Position numbers and translations under genes: made by a program. Positions 41,621 to 51,477 of a stretch of 64,000 nucleotides of DNA are shown in pieces (the first letter of the stretch is position 1; each line of letters begins with the position of its first letter). The notes under the pieces were generated by a model. The model made no database searches and was not told the origin of the DNA. It worked only from the letters and a program-made list of their open reading frames with translations. This stretch comes from Pseudomonas khavaziana. GTDB lineage: Bacteria; Pseudomonadota; Gammaproteobacteria; Pseudomonadales; Pseudomonadaceae. The stretch lies in the NCBI RefSeq assembly GCF_019145205.1, contig NZ_JAHSTT010000003.1, positions 62,001 to 126,000 on the forward strand. The letters are read 5' to 3'.

Positions 41621-41697
41621 CGTTCATTCCCTCGAAACACAGACCTCTCCAACCATAGCCCGCACCCGCTCAAGCCGCGAACCCCGGGGTTTTCTTT

Positions 41698-41793
41698 TTG
41701 GATGATCTGTATGACCAATATGTGCGTAAAGAGCTGAGCGATGACACCAAGCCTGAGAGTGTGATTGTGCAAGGCGGTAAGTGGCAGGGCTGA
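41698..41793 (+). pseudogene. C-terminal gene fragment
   Basis: A 31-codon open stretch (LDDLYDQYVRKELSDDTK..VIVQGGKWQG, stop at 41791) with strongly protein-like composition but no start codon or ribosome site. Probably the tail of a lost gene; identity unknown. Confidence 0.35.
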
Positions 41794-41849
41794 TTCCTGG
41801 ACTTTGCGTTGGCTGTCCGGACCTCATCGGGGGCAAGGACAGCCACCGC

Positions 41850-43013
41850 CTACTGCGGCCAATGCCAAGCCGGCCCATCCAGAATCCCCTGCCCAACAAT
41901 CCGCGTCTCCCCCATCACTTTCTCCAGCACAATCGAATTACACCCCTCATCCTGCTGCAACGCCGCAATCAAGCGGCTGGCATGGGACACCACCCACACC
42001 TGGCAATGAGCCGACGCCTGGACAATCAAGCGTGCCAACGCCGGCAGCAAATCCGGATGCAGGCTGGTCTCGGGTTCGTTCAGCACCATCATGGTCGGCG
42101 GGCGTGGCGTCAGCAGCGCGGCGATCAGCAGCAGATAGCGCAAGGTGCCGTCCGACAGCTCCGCCGCCGACAAGGAACGCAGCAGGCCCTCCTGGTAAAA
42201 CTCGATTGCAAACCGCCCGCCCTGCAAGGGTTGGATATTCAGGCGTGCGCCCGGGAAGGCATCGCTGACGGCGTGCTGCAATGCCTCGGCGTCGCCCACC
42301 TCGCGAATGGTCTGCAACGCCGCTGCCAGATCCCGACCGTCGTGATGCAACACCGGCGTGCGGGTGCCCAATTGCGGTTGGCGCACCGGCGCATCCATAT
42401 CACTGCGAAAGTGATCATAAAAACGCCAGCCACGGATACTCTCGCGTAGCAGCAACACTTCCGGCGAGCCACGCAGGTTGCCTACCTGATCGAACAGGCT
42501 GTGATAGTTGGGTGTGTGCTGGGCCAGTACATCCCAGGCGCGGCCGTCACGCGCCCGCACCATTGGCCCGGAACGCTGGACCAGCAGGCTGGCCGGGCGG
42601 TAGAGGGGGCCGGCCCAGATACATTCCTTTTTGATTTCCGGGTCCAATTTGAATTCGCTGCCGGGAACCGGGATGGGCAGGCCCAGGGAGATGGCGTAGC
42701 TGAAATCCTCCCCGGCAAACCCCAGGCGCAGGCGTTTGGCCCCTTGGGCTGCGGTGGCCTCCACCGGCACTTCGCCGCTGTGCATACGCCGAGTGATGGT
42801 TTCCGGCCCGGCCCAGAAGGTCGAGTCCAGTCCACCCTCACGGGCCAGAGCGTTGATGACCCCGCCTTGGGCGGTTTCGGCCAGCAGGCGCAGGGCCCGA
42901 TACAGGTTGGACTTGCCGCTGCCATTGGGCCCGGTCACCAGGTTCAGCCGGTCCAGCGGCACTACCAATTTGTTGATCGAGCGGTAATTGGCCACCGCGA
43001 GGGTTTTCAGCAT
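41850..43013 (-). CDS. RecF/SMC-like AAA ATPase (AAA_21 type)
   Basis: A 387-residue ATPase: Walker A TGPNGSGKSN (about 28-37), Walker B with signature VLNEPETSLHPDLLPALARL (about 307-326), and a switch His in VWVVSHASRL. ANYRSINKLVVPLDRLNLVTGPNG is the usual start of overcoming-lysogenisation/RecF-like ATPases. No TOPRIM or nuclease domain follows. Single gene, divergent from the efflux operon. Some relatives act in phage defence, but this chromosomal form is common in pseudomonads and its role is unknown. Confidence 0.8.
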   Translation of the reverse strand: MLKTLAVANYRSINKLVVPLDRLNLVTGPNGSGKSNLYRALRLLAETAQGGVINALAREGGLDSTFWAGPETITRRMHSGEVPVEATAAQGAKRLRLGFAGEDFSYAISLGLPIPVPGSEFKLDPEIKKECIWAGPLYRPASLLVQRSGPMVRARDGRAWDVLAQHTPNYHSLFDQVGNLRGSPEVLLLRESIRGWRFYDHFRSDMDAPVRQPQLGTRTPVLHHDGRDLAAALQTIREVGDAEALQHAVSDAFPGARLNIQPLQGGRFAIEFYQEGLLRSLSAAELSDGTLRYLLLIAALLTPRPPTMMVLNEPETSLHPDLLPALARLIVQASAHCQVWVVSHASRLIAALQQDEGCNSIVLEKVMGETRIVGQGILDGPAWHWPQ

Positions 43014-43133
43014 GTGTATTTAGCCGGCATGGGAACCATTGGAGTATGGGATCCTCCATGCAGATAAGGAACCCTGATCTAAGCTCACAGTCGCATACAC
43101 ACTTGTACCTTGCGTCGCGCAAAAGGAGCCTGC

Positions 43134-44216
43134 ATGGGCGGTCGTACTTCGACATTTATTTTCAGCCTTGGCCTCCTGGCGCTGCTGAGTGGCTGTGGCC
43201 AAGACAAAGCCGAGCCCAAGCAGCATTCCCGGGTGTTTGTGCAAACCGTACAGTCGGCGGATTTCGCCGCAGCGGTGACACTCACTGGGGATATCCAGGC
43301 GCGGGTACAGACCGACCTGTCCTTTCGGGTGGGCGGCAAAATCATCCAGCGCATGGTGGATGTGGGCGACCGGGTGAGCGCCAAGCAAGTGCTGGCCAAG
43401 CTCGACCCCAAGGACCTGCAGACCAACGTCGACTCCGCCCAGGCCCAGGTCGTGGCCGAACAGGCGCGGGTCAAGCAGACCGCCGCCGCCTTTGTGCGCC
43501 AGGAAAAACTCTTGCCCAAGGGCTACACCAGTCGCAGCGAATACGACGCCGCCCAGGCTGCATTACGCAGCAGCCAAAGCGCCCTGGCCGCTGCCCAGGC
43601 GCAATTGGCCAATGCCCGCGAACAGTTGGGCTACACCGCATTGGTTGCCGATGCGCCGGGAATCATCACCGCGCGCCAGGCCGAAGTTGGCCAGGTGGTA
43701 CAAGCCACTGTGCCGATCTTCAGCCTGGCCCGGGATGGTGAGCGTGATGCAGTGTTCAACGTCTATGAGTCGCTGCTGGTGGAGCCACCATCGGATGCGC
43801 CGATCACCGTCAGCCTGCTGGATAACCCAAGCATCAAGGCCGTGGGCAAGGTCCGTGAAGTGACCCCGGCCGTGGCCGCCAATACCGGTACCCTCCAAGT
43901 TAAGATTGCCCTGCAAAGCCTGCCCAAAGGTATGGAGCTGGGGTCGGTGGTGAGTGCCACGGCCAATGGCCCGGCCAAGGCCAGCATTGAGCTGCCTTGG
44001 GCCGCGCTGACCAAAGACCTCAGCGAACCCGCCGTGTGGCTGATCGACGGCGACGGCAAGGCGCAACTGCACAAGGTCACGGTGGCGCGCTACCTCACCG
44101 GCAAAGTGATCATTGGCGACGGTCTCAAGGGCGGGGAAAAAGTCGTGGTGGCCGGTGGTCAATTGCTGCACCCCGGTATGCAGGTCGAGATCGCCCAACC
44201 GGGAGCCCAGCCATGA
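43134..44216 (+). CDS. triA: RND efflux periplasmic adaptor lipoprotein (TriA-like)
   Basis: A 360-residue membrane-fusion protein with lipobox LLSGCG. The lipoyl domain (TLTGDIQARVQTDLSFRVGGKIIQRMVDVGDRV) encloses a coiled-coil hairpin (about 95-165; VDSAQAQVVAEQARVKQTAAAFVRQEKLL) and is followed by beta-barrel and membrane-proximal domains. AAAAGGAG precedes ATG 43134. Its stop overlaps the next gene's start (ATGA). Two different adaptors before one pump gene is the layout of TriABC, a triclosan and detergent exporter that borrows the outer-membrane channel OpmH. Confidence 0.8.
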   Translation: MGGRTSTFIFSLGLLALLSGCGQDKAEPKQHSRVFVQTVQSADFAAAVTLTGDIQARVQTDLSFRVGGKIIQRMVDVGDRVSAKQVLAKLDPKDLQTNVDSAQAQVVAEQARVKQTAAAFVRQEKLLPKGYTSRSEYDAAQAALRSSQSALAAAQAQLANAREQLGYTALVADAPGIITARQAEVGQVVQATVPIFSLARDGERDAVFNVYESLLVEPPSDAPITVSLLDNPSIKAVGKVREVTPAVAANTGTLQVKIALQSLPKGMELGSVVSATANGPAKASIELPWAALTKDLSEPAVWLIDGDGKAQLHKVTVARYLTGKVIIGDGLKGGEKVVVAGGQLLHPGMQVEIAQPGAQP

Positions 44217-45283
44217 AGCGCCTGACGGTTGTGCTCACTGCCAGCCTGGTGCTGATGGCCTGTTCCAAGGAAGAAGCCCCGCCTGAACCCGTGCGCCCGG
44301 TGCTGTCCATGGAAGTGAAGGCTGAAGATCAGGAACATCTCGGCCGCTTCGCTGGCACCATCCAGGCCCGCTACGAAAGCAACCTGGGGTTCCGTGTGTC
44401 AGGCCGCATCGCGCGCCGCGCCGTGGATGTGGGCGCCGAAGTGGAGAAGGGCGCCTTGCTTGCCGTCCTTGACCCCACCGACCAGCAAAACCAGCTGCGC
44501 GCCGCCCAGGGCGACCTGGCCCGCGTGCAGGCGCAGTTCATCAATGCCCAGGCCAACGCACGTCGGCAACAGGAGCTGTTCAATCGCGGCGTGGGTGCCC
44601 AGGCCCAGTTGGACGTGGCCCAGACCGACCTGAAAACCACCCAGGCGACCCTCGACCAGGCCCGTGCCTCGGTCAATCAGGCCAGGGACCAGCTCAACTA
44701 CGCCGAGCTGCGCACCGACCACGCCGGTATCGTCACCGCCTGGAATGCCGAGGCCGGCCAGGTGGTCAGTGCCGGCCAGCAGGTGGTGACCCTGGCGCGC
44801 CCGGACATCAAGGAGGCGGTGATCGATCTGCCCGCCGGCCTGGCCGAGCGCCTGCCGGCGGATGTGGTGTTCCTGGTTGCCGGGCAACTGGACCCCAGCG
44901 TGCATACCACCGCCGTCGTGCGCGAGATCGAACCCCAGGCCCAAAGCGCCACGCGCACCCGTCGCGCACGCCTGAGCCTGGCCGAAACCCCGCCCGCGTT
45001 CCGCCTCGGCACCGCGATCAGCGTGACCTTGAGCACCGCCATTGCCCCGCGCATCGAACTACCCCTGAGCGCCCTGCAGGAAGGCGACGGCAAGACCCGC
45101 ATCTGGATGCTCGATACCCAGAGCCAGACTGTGCAGCCCCGCGAGGTCAACGTCCTTAGCCGTAACGGCAACAGTGTCTTGCTCAACGGCAGCGTCAAAC
45201 CCGGCGAGCGCATTGTCACCGCTGGCGTGAACAGCCTGAAACCCGGGCAGAAAGTCAAAATCGACGAGGACAGCCCGCGATGA
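44213..45283 (+). CDS. triB: RND efflux periplasmic adaptor lipoprotein (TriB-like)
   Basis: A 356-residue second adaptor with lipobox LMACS. Lipoyl motifs (TIQARYESNLGFRVSGRIARRAVDVGAEVEKGALLAVLDP) flank a hairpin (about 85-155; LRAAQGDLARVQAQFINAQANARRQQELFNRG), then barrel and proximal domains. It overlaps the triA-like gene upstream and the pump gene downstream, each by four bases (ATGA), ensuring balanced synthesis of the three parts. Confidence 0.8.
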   Translation: MKRLTVVLTASLVLMACSKEEAPPEPVRPVLSMEVKAEDQEHLGRFAGTIQARYESNLGFRVSGRIARRAVDVGAEVEKGALLAVLDPTDQQNQLRAAQGDLARVQAQFINAQANARRQQELFNRGVGAQAQLDVAQTDLKTTQATLDQARASVNQARDQLNYAELRTDHAGIVTAWNAEAGQVVSAGQQVVTLARPDIKEAVIDLPAGLAERLPADVVFLVAGQLDPSVHTTAVVREIEPQAQSATRTRRARLSLAETPPAFRLGTAISVTLSTAIAPRIELPLSALQEGDGKTRIWMLDTQSQTVQPREVNVLSRNGNSVLLNGSVKPGERIVTAGVNSLKPGQKVKIDEDSPR

Positions 45284-48200
45284 AAGGGAGCTTCAACTTA
45301 TCCGACTGGGCCCTCAAGCATCAGTCCTTCGTGTGGTACTTGATGTTCGTTGCGCTGCTGATGGGCGTGTTTTCGTACATGAACCTGGGCCGTGAGGAAG
45401 ACCCCTCGTTCACCATCAAGACCATGGTCATCCAGACCCGCTGGCCGGGTGCGACCCAGGAAGAAACTCTCAAGCAAGTCACTGACCGCATCGAGAAAAA
45501 ACTCGAAGAACTGGACTCCCTCGACTACGTGAAAAGCTACACCCGGCCCGGCGAGTCCACGGTGTTCGTGTTCCTCAAGGACACCACCAGTGCCAAGGCC
45601 ATCCCGGAAATCTGGTACCAGGTGCGCAAGAAGATCGATGACATTCGCGGGACCTTCCCCCAGGGCTTGCAGGGACCATCGTTCAACGATGAGTTCGGTG
45701 ATGTATTTGGCTCGGTGTATGCCTTTACCGGTGACGGTTTGTCGATGCGCCAGTTGCGCGACTACGTGGAGCAGGTGCGCGCCGAGATCCGCTCTGTGCC
45801 AGGGCTGGGCAAGGTCGAGATGATCGGCCAGCAGGACGAAGTGATCTACTTGAATTTCTCCACGCGCAAACTTGCCGCATTGGGCATCGACCAGCGCCAG
45901 GTCGTGCAAAGCCTGCAATCGCAGAACGCCGTGACCCCGGCCGGGGTGATTGAGGCCGGGCCGGAACGCATATCGGTGCGCACCTCGGGGCAGTTCGCCT
46001 CGGAGAAGGATCTGGCCAACGTCAACCTGCGCCTCAATGACCGTTTCTATCGGTTGGCGGATATCGCCGACATCAGCCGTGGCTACGTCGACCCGGCGCG
46101 GCCAATGTTCCGCTTCAACGGCAAGCCGGCGATTGGCTTGGCCATCGCCATGCAGAAGGGCGGCAATATCCAGTCGTTCGGCAAGGCCCTGCACGGGCGC
46201 ATGGACGAGCTGACCGCCGACCTGCCGGTTGGCGTTGGTGTGCACAAGGTGTCCGACCAGGCCGAGGTGGTGGAAGAGGCCGTCGGCGGCTTCACCAGCG
46301 CGCTGTTCGAGGCGGTGATCATCGTGCTGGTGGTGAGTTTTATCAGCCTGGGCATGCGTGCCGGCCTGGTGGTGGCGTGCTCGATTCCGCTGGTGCTGGC
46401 ACTGGTATTCGTGTTCATGGAATACAGCGGCATCACCATGCAGCGTGTGTCGCTCGGTGCGTTGATCATCGCCCTCGGCCTGTTGGTGGACGACGCGATG
46501 ATCACCGTGGAGATGATGATCACGCGCCTGGAAAAAGGCGAAACCAAGGAGCAGGCGGCGACCTACGCCTACACCTCCACCGCGTTCCCGATGCTCACCG
46601 GCACGCTGGTGACCGTGGCCGGCTTCGTGCCGATTGGCCTCAACGCCAGTTCGGCGGGCGAGTACACCTTTACCCTGTTCGCGGTGATCGCCGTGGCGAT
46701 GCTGGTGTCGTGGGTGGTGGCGGTGTTGTTTGCGCCGGTGATCGGTGTGCACATCCTCAGCGCCAATGTGAAACCACACAATGCCGAGCCGGGCCGCATC
46801 GGCCGCGCCTTCAATGGCGGCATGCTGTGGGCGATGCGCAACCGTTGGTGGGCCATTGGCATCACCGTGGGCCTGTTTGCGGCTTCGGTGTTTTCCATGC
46901 AGTTTGTGCAAAACCAGTTCTTCCCATCATCTGATCGCCCGGAAATCCTGGTTGACTTGAACCTGCCACAAAACGCCTCGATCAATGAGACGCGCAAGGT
47001 TGTCGACCGCCTTGAAGCGATCATCAAGGACGATCCGGACATTGCCCGCTGGAGCACCTATATCGGCCAGGGCGCGATCCGTTTCTACCTGCCGCTGGAC
47101 CAGCAATTGGAGAACCCCTACTACGCGCAGTTGGTGATCGTCAGCAAGGGCCTGGAAGAGCGTGGTGCGTTGATTGCCCGCTTGCAACAGCGCCTGCGCG
47201 ATGACTTTGTCGGCATCGGCAGCTATGTGCAGCCGCTGGAAATGGGCCCGCCAGTGGGGCGGCCGATCCAGTACCGCGTGTCCGGCAAAGACATCGACCA
47301 GGTGCGCAAGCACGCCATCGAACTGGCGACCTTGCTCGACCAGAACACCCACCTGGGCGAGATCATCTACGACTGGAACGAGCCGGGCAAAGTCCTGCGG
47401 GTGGATATCGCCCAGGACAAGGCGCGGCAATTGGGGCTGTCGTCGGAAGACGTTGCGCAGTTGATGAACAGTGTGGTCAGCGGTGCGTCGGTGACCCAGG
47501 TGCACGACGATATCTACCTGATCAACGTGGTCGGCCGCGCCGAAGACGCCGAGCGTGGCACGCCGGAAACCTTGCAGAACCTGCAGATCGTCACGCCCAA
47601 CGGCACTTCGATTCCACTGCTGGCGTTCGCCACCGTACGTTACGAGCTGGAGCAACCGCTGGTATGGCGCCGCGACCGCAAGCCGACCATTACCATCAAG
47701 GCTGCGGTGCGCGATGAGATGCAGCCTACCGACTTGGTCAAGCAACTGGCGCCGACCATCGAGAAATTCGGCGCTGATCTGCCGGTAGGCTACAAAGTCG
47801 CCACCGGCGGCACCGTGGAAGAAAGCGGCAAGGCCCAGGGGCCTATCGCCAAGGTGGTGCCGTTGATGCTGTTCCTGATGGCCACGTTCTTGATGATCCA
47901 ATTGCACAGCGTGCAGAAGATGTTCCTGGTGGCCAGCGTTGCACCGCTGGGGCTGATCGGCGTGGTGCTGGCGTTGATCCCCACGGGCACGCCCATGGGC
48001 TTCGTGGCGATCCTGGGCATCCTGGCGCTGATCGGCATCATCATCCGCAACTCGGTGATCCTGGTGACGCAGATCCACGAATATGAAGAGGCCGGCTACA
48101 CGCCGTGGGATGCCGTGGTCGAAGCCACCGAACACCGGCGCCGGCCGATCCTGCTCACGGCTGCTGCGGCGAGCCTGGGCATGATCCCTATCGCTCGCGA

Positions 48201-48336
48201 AGTGTTCTGGGGGCCGATGGCCTACGCGATGATTGGCGGGATTATCATTGCTACCTTGCTGACGCTGCTGTTTTTGCCGGCGCTGTATGTGGCCTGGTAC
48301 AAAATCCGCGAACCGAAACAGGAACAACGCAGCTAA
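45280..48336 (+). CDS. triC: RND multidrug efflux pump (TriC-like)
   Basis: A 1018-residue HAE1/HAE-type RND transporter with 12 membrane segments. The opening MKGSFNLSDWALKHQSFVWYLMFVALLMGVF and NLGREEDPSFTIKTMVIQ closely match TriC from memory. The proton-relay acids are in GLLVDDAMITVEMM (helix 4, about 405-412); two large periplasmic loops span about 40-330 and 560-870. No outer-membrane factor is encoded here, as in triABC. A hairpin REP follows the stop. Confidence 0.85.
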   Translation: MKGSFNLSDWALKHQSFVWYLMFVALLMGVFSYMNLGREEDPSFTIKTMVIQTRWPGATQEETLKQVTDRIEKKLEELDSLDYVKSYTRPGESTVFVFLKDTTSAKAIPEIWYQVRKKIDDIRGTFPQGLQGPSFNDEFGDVFGSVYAFTGDGLSMRQLRDYVEQVRAEIRSVPGLGKVEMIGQQDEVIYLNFSTRKLAALGIDQRQVVQSLQSQNAVTPAGVIEAGPERISVRTSGQFASEKDLANVNLRLNDRFYRLADIADISRGYVDPARPMFRFNGKPAIGLAIAMQKGGNIQSFGKALHGRMDELTADLPVGVGVHKVSDQAEVVEEAVGGFTSALFEAVIIVLVVSFISLGMRAGLVVACSIPLVLALVFVFMEYSGITMQRVSLGALIIALGLLVDDAMITVEMMITRLEKGETKEQAATYAYTSTAFPMLTGTLVTVAGFVPIGLNASSAGEYTFTLFAVIAVAMLVSWVVAVLFAPVIGVHILSANVKPHNAEPGRIGRAFNGGMLWAMRNRWWAIGITVGLFAASVFSMQFVQNQFFPSSDRPEILVDLNLPQNASINETRKVVDRLEAIIKDDPDIARWSTYIGQGAIRFYLPLDQQLENPYYAQLVIVSKGLEERGALIARLQQRLRDDFVGIGSYVQPLEMGPPVGRPIQYRVSGKDIDQVRKHAIELATLLDQNTHLGEIIYDWNEPGKVLRVDIAQDKARQLGLSSEDVAQLMNSVVSGASVTQVHDDIYLINVVGRAEDAERGTPETLQNLQIVTPNGTSIPLLAFATVRYELEQPLVWRRDRKPTITIKAAVRDEMQPTDLVKQLAPTIEKFGADLPVGYKVATGGTVEESGKAQGPIAKVVPLMLFLMATFLMIQLHSVQKMFLVASVAPLGLIGVVLALIPTGTPMGFVAILGILALIGIIIRNSVILVTQIHEYEEAGYTPWDAVVEATEHRRRPILLTAAAASLGMIPIAREVFWGPMAYAMIGGIIIATLLTLLFLPALYVAWYKIREPKQEQRS

Positions 48337-48337
48337 A

Positions 48338-48371
48338 AATGTGGGAGGGGGCAAGCCCCCTCCCACATTTT
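48338..48371. repeat. REP hairpin after triC
   Basis: AAATGTGGGAGGGGGC-AA-GCCCCCTCCCACATTT, a perfect palindrome with a T tail, two bases after the pump stop codon; it can act as a terminator. Confidence 0.85.
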
Positions 48372-48486
48372 GATCTTCATAGCGCTTGAAAAACTGTGGG
48401 ATGCTTCCGAAAAGTCTACTTGTTGCCCCGTTCAAAGACTGTATGTCTTACCCTCTCGACCTTGCCCTTCACCGAGGTCGACCCTT

Positions 48487-50679
48487 ATGCCCCGCCTGCG
48501 CTCCACTTTGCTGCTCTCCTTGCTTTTGCTGTCGCCGCCGACCTTCGCCGCCGCCGTGCTCGAAAACACCCTTTGGCGCATCGAGCTTGACCCGGCCACC
48601 CTGGCGCTGCGCGTGACGCCATCGGGCCAGCCCCCGGTGCAGGTCTCCAGCGGCGTTGCGGCACATGTCGTCAGCCAATTGCAGAGCGAACCCGACCAGG
48701 CCAGCTGGCAATGGGACAGCGGCGCCTATCGCCTGACCGCACGTCTTGAGCAGCGCGACCTGGCCTTGACCATCAACGCCCGCCAACCGGGCGAGTTGCC
48801 GCTGTTGCGCCAGCCCGCCGAGGCCAGCGGTCAAGGCGTGCTATGGCCCTTGGCCGAAGGGCATTACGTACCCGCCGGCAATGCCATATGGCGGGCTTTC
48901 CTGCTGGAGCAGGGCGCGCTCAATACCACACAAGACTTGAGCCTGCCTTTATGGGGCATGGATCATGGCGCCTTTACGCTTAACTGGCTGTTGACCAACC
49001 CCTACAACAACCGCCTCGAATGGCAGGCGGACGGCAATGGCCTGGCGCTGTCCCTGGCCCATGAGTTCACCACGCTGGACCCCAATACACCGATGACGCT
49101 ACGCCTGCACCTGGGCGACGCCAACCCGTTGGCCGGAGCCAAGCGCTACCGCCAGTGGCTGGTAGAGCAGGGCAAATATGAGCCGTTGGCGGACAAGCTG
49201 CGCCAGACCCCCGAGGCCGAAAAACTGCTGGGTGCCAGCCATGCCTACCTGTGGGGCAATGACCTGCTGGCCCTGGAAGATGTGCGTGATTGGCCGAAGT
49301 TGGTCAAGCGGCTGCGCGATCATGCACTCGCCGCTTTGTTGGATAAAGAGGCCGCCAAGGTGCTGGCGCAGACCACGGCGTTGAATCGTTATGAGCAGAC
49401 GGTGCTGCTGCGTGGCCTTAACGCCGCGATCAACAAGCAGGCGCGCCAGGCGTGGCAAGTCGAGGAACCAGACATGACGCGACTCGCCGCCCGCTATGGC
49501 GAGCTACGCCAGGAGCTGGCGGTAGCATTCACCGGGGCCTTGAGCGGCAGCCCTGAAACCTGGGGCAGCAAGACTATCCAAGGCCTGCGCGATGCCGGCC
49601 TGCCTCGCCTGCTGCTGACTCTGGGCGAAGGCTGGGAAGGCGGCCTCTGGCATCCCGAAGCGATTCGCGCCGGTGTCGACGCGGGCTTCCTGATCGCGCC
49701 CTACGATTCCTACGAAACCGCTTTGTCCGCGACCGAGAACCCGGACTGGACTACGGCCCACCAGGGCGACCAGGCTTACCGCAACTGCGCAATCATGCTC
49801 AAGGACGGCAAGCTGAAAGCCGGCTTCCAGCAGTCCGGCCACTACACCGACCCCCGCTGCGTGCGGCCGTTACTGGAGGCGCGGGTGCGGGCCGTGCAGG
49901 CCAAGGCCGGCTTCAACGCCTGGTTCCTCGACGCCTATGCCACCGGCATGCTGTTCGACAGCTACCGGGACGGCGCGTCCATGACCCAGGCGCAAAACGC
50001 CGCGGGCAATATCGATGCGTCCCGCTGGCTCGGCGACTCGCTCAAGTTGCCGGCCGGCTCCGAAGACGGCAACGCCACCACTGCCCAGGGCATCCTGTTT
50101 GCTCACGGTATGCAAACGCCGGTCATAGGCTGGGGAGATCGGCAGATGACCCAGGACAAGCAGTCGCCCCACTACCTGGGCAACTGGTTCCCGCCGGAAC
50201 AACCGACAACGTTCTTCAAGCCGGTGCCGTTGAAAGAGCCGTTTCGCACGCTGTATTTCGAGCCGAGTATGCGCCTGCCGCTGTACCAGGCAGTGTTTCA
50301 CGGTTCGGTGATCACCACCCATCACTGGATGTTCGATAACCTCAAGCTGAGCAATGTGCGGGTTCAGAACGAGTTGACCCAACTGCTCTATAACGTGCCG
50401 CCGTTGTATCACCTGAGTGCTGCAACGCTTAAGGAGCGCTTGCCGGTGATTCAACGCCAGGACCGGTTTTTCCGACCGCTGCATCAGCGCTTGGCGACCC
50501 AGGAAATGACTGGCTTCCGTTGGCTGACGGTGGACAAGCAGTTGCAGCAAACCACCTTCGCAGATCGGACGCGGCTGGTGGCGAATTTCTCGGCGGTGGA
50601 AAAAGAGGGATATGCCGGGCGCAGTGTCACGGTGCTGATGGAGGGCCAGGAGCCGGTGGTGTATCAGGTGAATCAGTAG
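48487..50679 (+). CDS. Secreted glycoside-hydrolase-like protein (TIM barrel)
   Basis: A 730-residue protein with a signal peptide (LRSTLLLSLLLLSPPTFAAA). An N-terminal beta-rich domain (about 25-230) precedes a barrel-like catalytic region: RLLLTLGEGWEGGLWHPEAIRAGVDAGFLIAPYDSYETAL (about 375-415) and GFNAWFLDAYATGMLFDSY (about 475-493), where the Asp after WFL has the look of a nucleophile. A short C-terminal beta domain closes it. It distantly recalls GH101-like enzymes acting on O-glycans, but the family is not certain. Start ATG 48487 opens the signal peptide; upstream in-frame starts precede it. Confidence 0.6.
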   Translation: MPRLRSTLLLSLLLLSPPTFAAAVLENTLWRIELDPATLALRVTPSGQPPVQVSSGVAAHVVSQLQSEPDQASWQWDSGAYRLTARLEQRDLALTINARQPGELPLLRQPAEASGQGVLWPLAEGHYVPAGNAIWRAFLLEQGALNTTQDLSLPLWGMDHGAFTLNWLLTNPYNNRLEWQADGNGLALSLAHEFTTLDPNTPMTLRLHLGDANPLAGAKRYRQWLVEQGKYEPLADKLRQTPEAEKLLGASHAYLWGNDLLALEDVRDWPKLVKRLRDHALAALLDKEAAKVLAQTTALNRYEQTVLLRGLNAAINKQARQAWQVEEPDMTRLAARYGELRQELAVAFTGALSGSPETWGSKTIQGLRDAGLPRLLLTLGEGWEGGLWHPEAIRAGVDAGFLIAPYDSYETALSATENPDWTTAHQGDQAYRNCAIMLKDGKLKAGFQQSGHYTDPRCVRPLLEARVRAVQAKAGFNAWFLDAYATGMLFDSYRDGASMTQAQNAAGNIDASRWLGDSLKLPAGSEDGNATTAQGILFAHGMQTPVIGWGDRQMTQDKQSPHYLGNWFPPEQPTTFFKPVPLKEPFRTLYFEPSMRLPLYQAVFHGSVITTHHWMFDNLKLSNVRVQNELTQLLYNVPPLYHLSAATLKERLPVIQRQDRFFRPLHQRLATQEMTGFRWLTVDKQLQQTTFADRTRLVANFSAVEKEGYAGRSVTVLMEGQEPVVYQVNQ

Positions 50680-50689
50680 CGTCTGTGAG

Positions 50690-50761
50690 GCCTTCGCGAG
50701 CAAGCCCGCTCCCACAGGGGAATGCGTTCCAAATGTGGGAGCGGGCTTGCTCGCGAAGGCG
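50690..50761. repeat. Compact REPIN (GCGGGC type)
   Basis: Inverted arms CCTTCGCGAGCAAGCCCGCTCCCACA and TGTGGGAGCGGGCTTGCTCGCGAAGG with only about 20 bases between. Confidence 0.88.
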
Positions 50762-50781
50762 CCAGACCGAACAACAAAACA

Positions 50782-51408
50782 TTAAAGTTTACGCCACACA
50801 CTCGCCAACCAAGGCTGCTGTTCCCGAGGCAACCCGGCCGGCCGGTAGTAATGCTCCAGCTCTTCAAAACCCGCCTCAGTCAGCAATGCCCGCCACGCCT
50901 CCAGGTCGTGATAAGACCCATATCGCGGCCCATTCCAGCCTTCCTGGTTTTCGCCCCTTGGGTTGGAGCTGAACAGCACGCCGCCGGGCTTCAATGTGTC
51001 ATGCAACTGCTTGAGAACCCGTGGCAGTTCCTGCTTGGGGATATGAAACAACACCGCATTGGCAAACACGCCATCGAAGCGTTGGGCGGGCAGGTCCAGC
51101 TTGAGAAAGTCCTGCTGCAGCACCTCGCAGCCGCTGTCCTCCCGCGCCATCTGCGCGAAACGCTCAGAGCCATCCAGCCCCACGGCGATATGCCCCATGC
51201 GCGTAAAAGTCTGCAAATCCCGCCCCGGCCCGCAGCCGAAATCCAGCACGGTAAACGGCGGCGTGCCCTGGATGTGCCGCAGCAGCGCGTCGATGTTCTG
51301 GCTCACATCGTGATCGCGGGTGCCTTCGCGGAAGTCTTCGGCCACCTTGTTGTAATGGCCGAGGGTGGTGGCGGTGATCTGGTTGAGGTCGTCGGGTTCG
51401 AGTTTCAT
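50782..51408 (-). CDS. Class I SAM-dependent methyltransferase
   Basis: A 208-residue methyltransferase: motif I VLDFGCGPGRDL (about 53-64), acidic loop VGLDGSERFAQMA (about 77), motif IV in LPAQRFDGVFANAVLFHIPKQELPRVLKQL (about 106-135), and LKPGGVLFSSNPRG. UbiE/Methyltransf_11-like. No neighbour hints at the substrate. It ends near a REPIN. Start ATG 51408; upstream lies a short AT-rich gap to the small secreted gene. Confidence 0.88.
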   Translation of the reverse strand: MKLEPDDLNQITATTLGHYNKVAEDFREGTRDHDVSQNIDALLRHIQGTPPFTVLDFGCGPGRDLQTFTRMGHIAVGLDGSERFAQMAREDSGCEVLQQDFLKLDLPAQRFDGVFANAVLFHIPKQELPRVLKQLHDTLKPGGVLFSSNPRGENQEGWNGPRYGSYHDLEAWRALLTEAGFEELEHYYRPAGLPREQQPWLASVWRKL

Positions 51409-51477
51409 AGGGCTGTTTCAAGTGAGAACACAGCAACTATATCCGATGCTTGGGCCGCTACCACAATCTAGGCTTAA

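Noticed and set aside
41850..43013. Second phage-defence ATPase
   Set aside because: It lacks any nuclease or partner gene and lies in ordinary REP-containing chromosome, so a defence role is not supported by context.
45298..46911. Long antisense frame within the RND pump gene
   Set aside because: Composition is typical of a shadow (His/Arg/Gln-rich), with no ribosome site or domain, and the pump gene is unambiguous.
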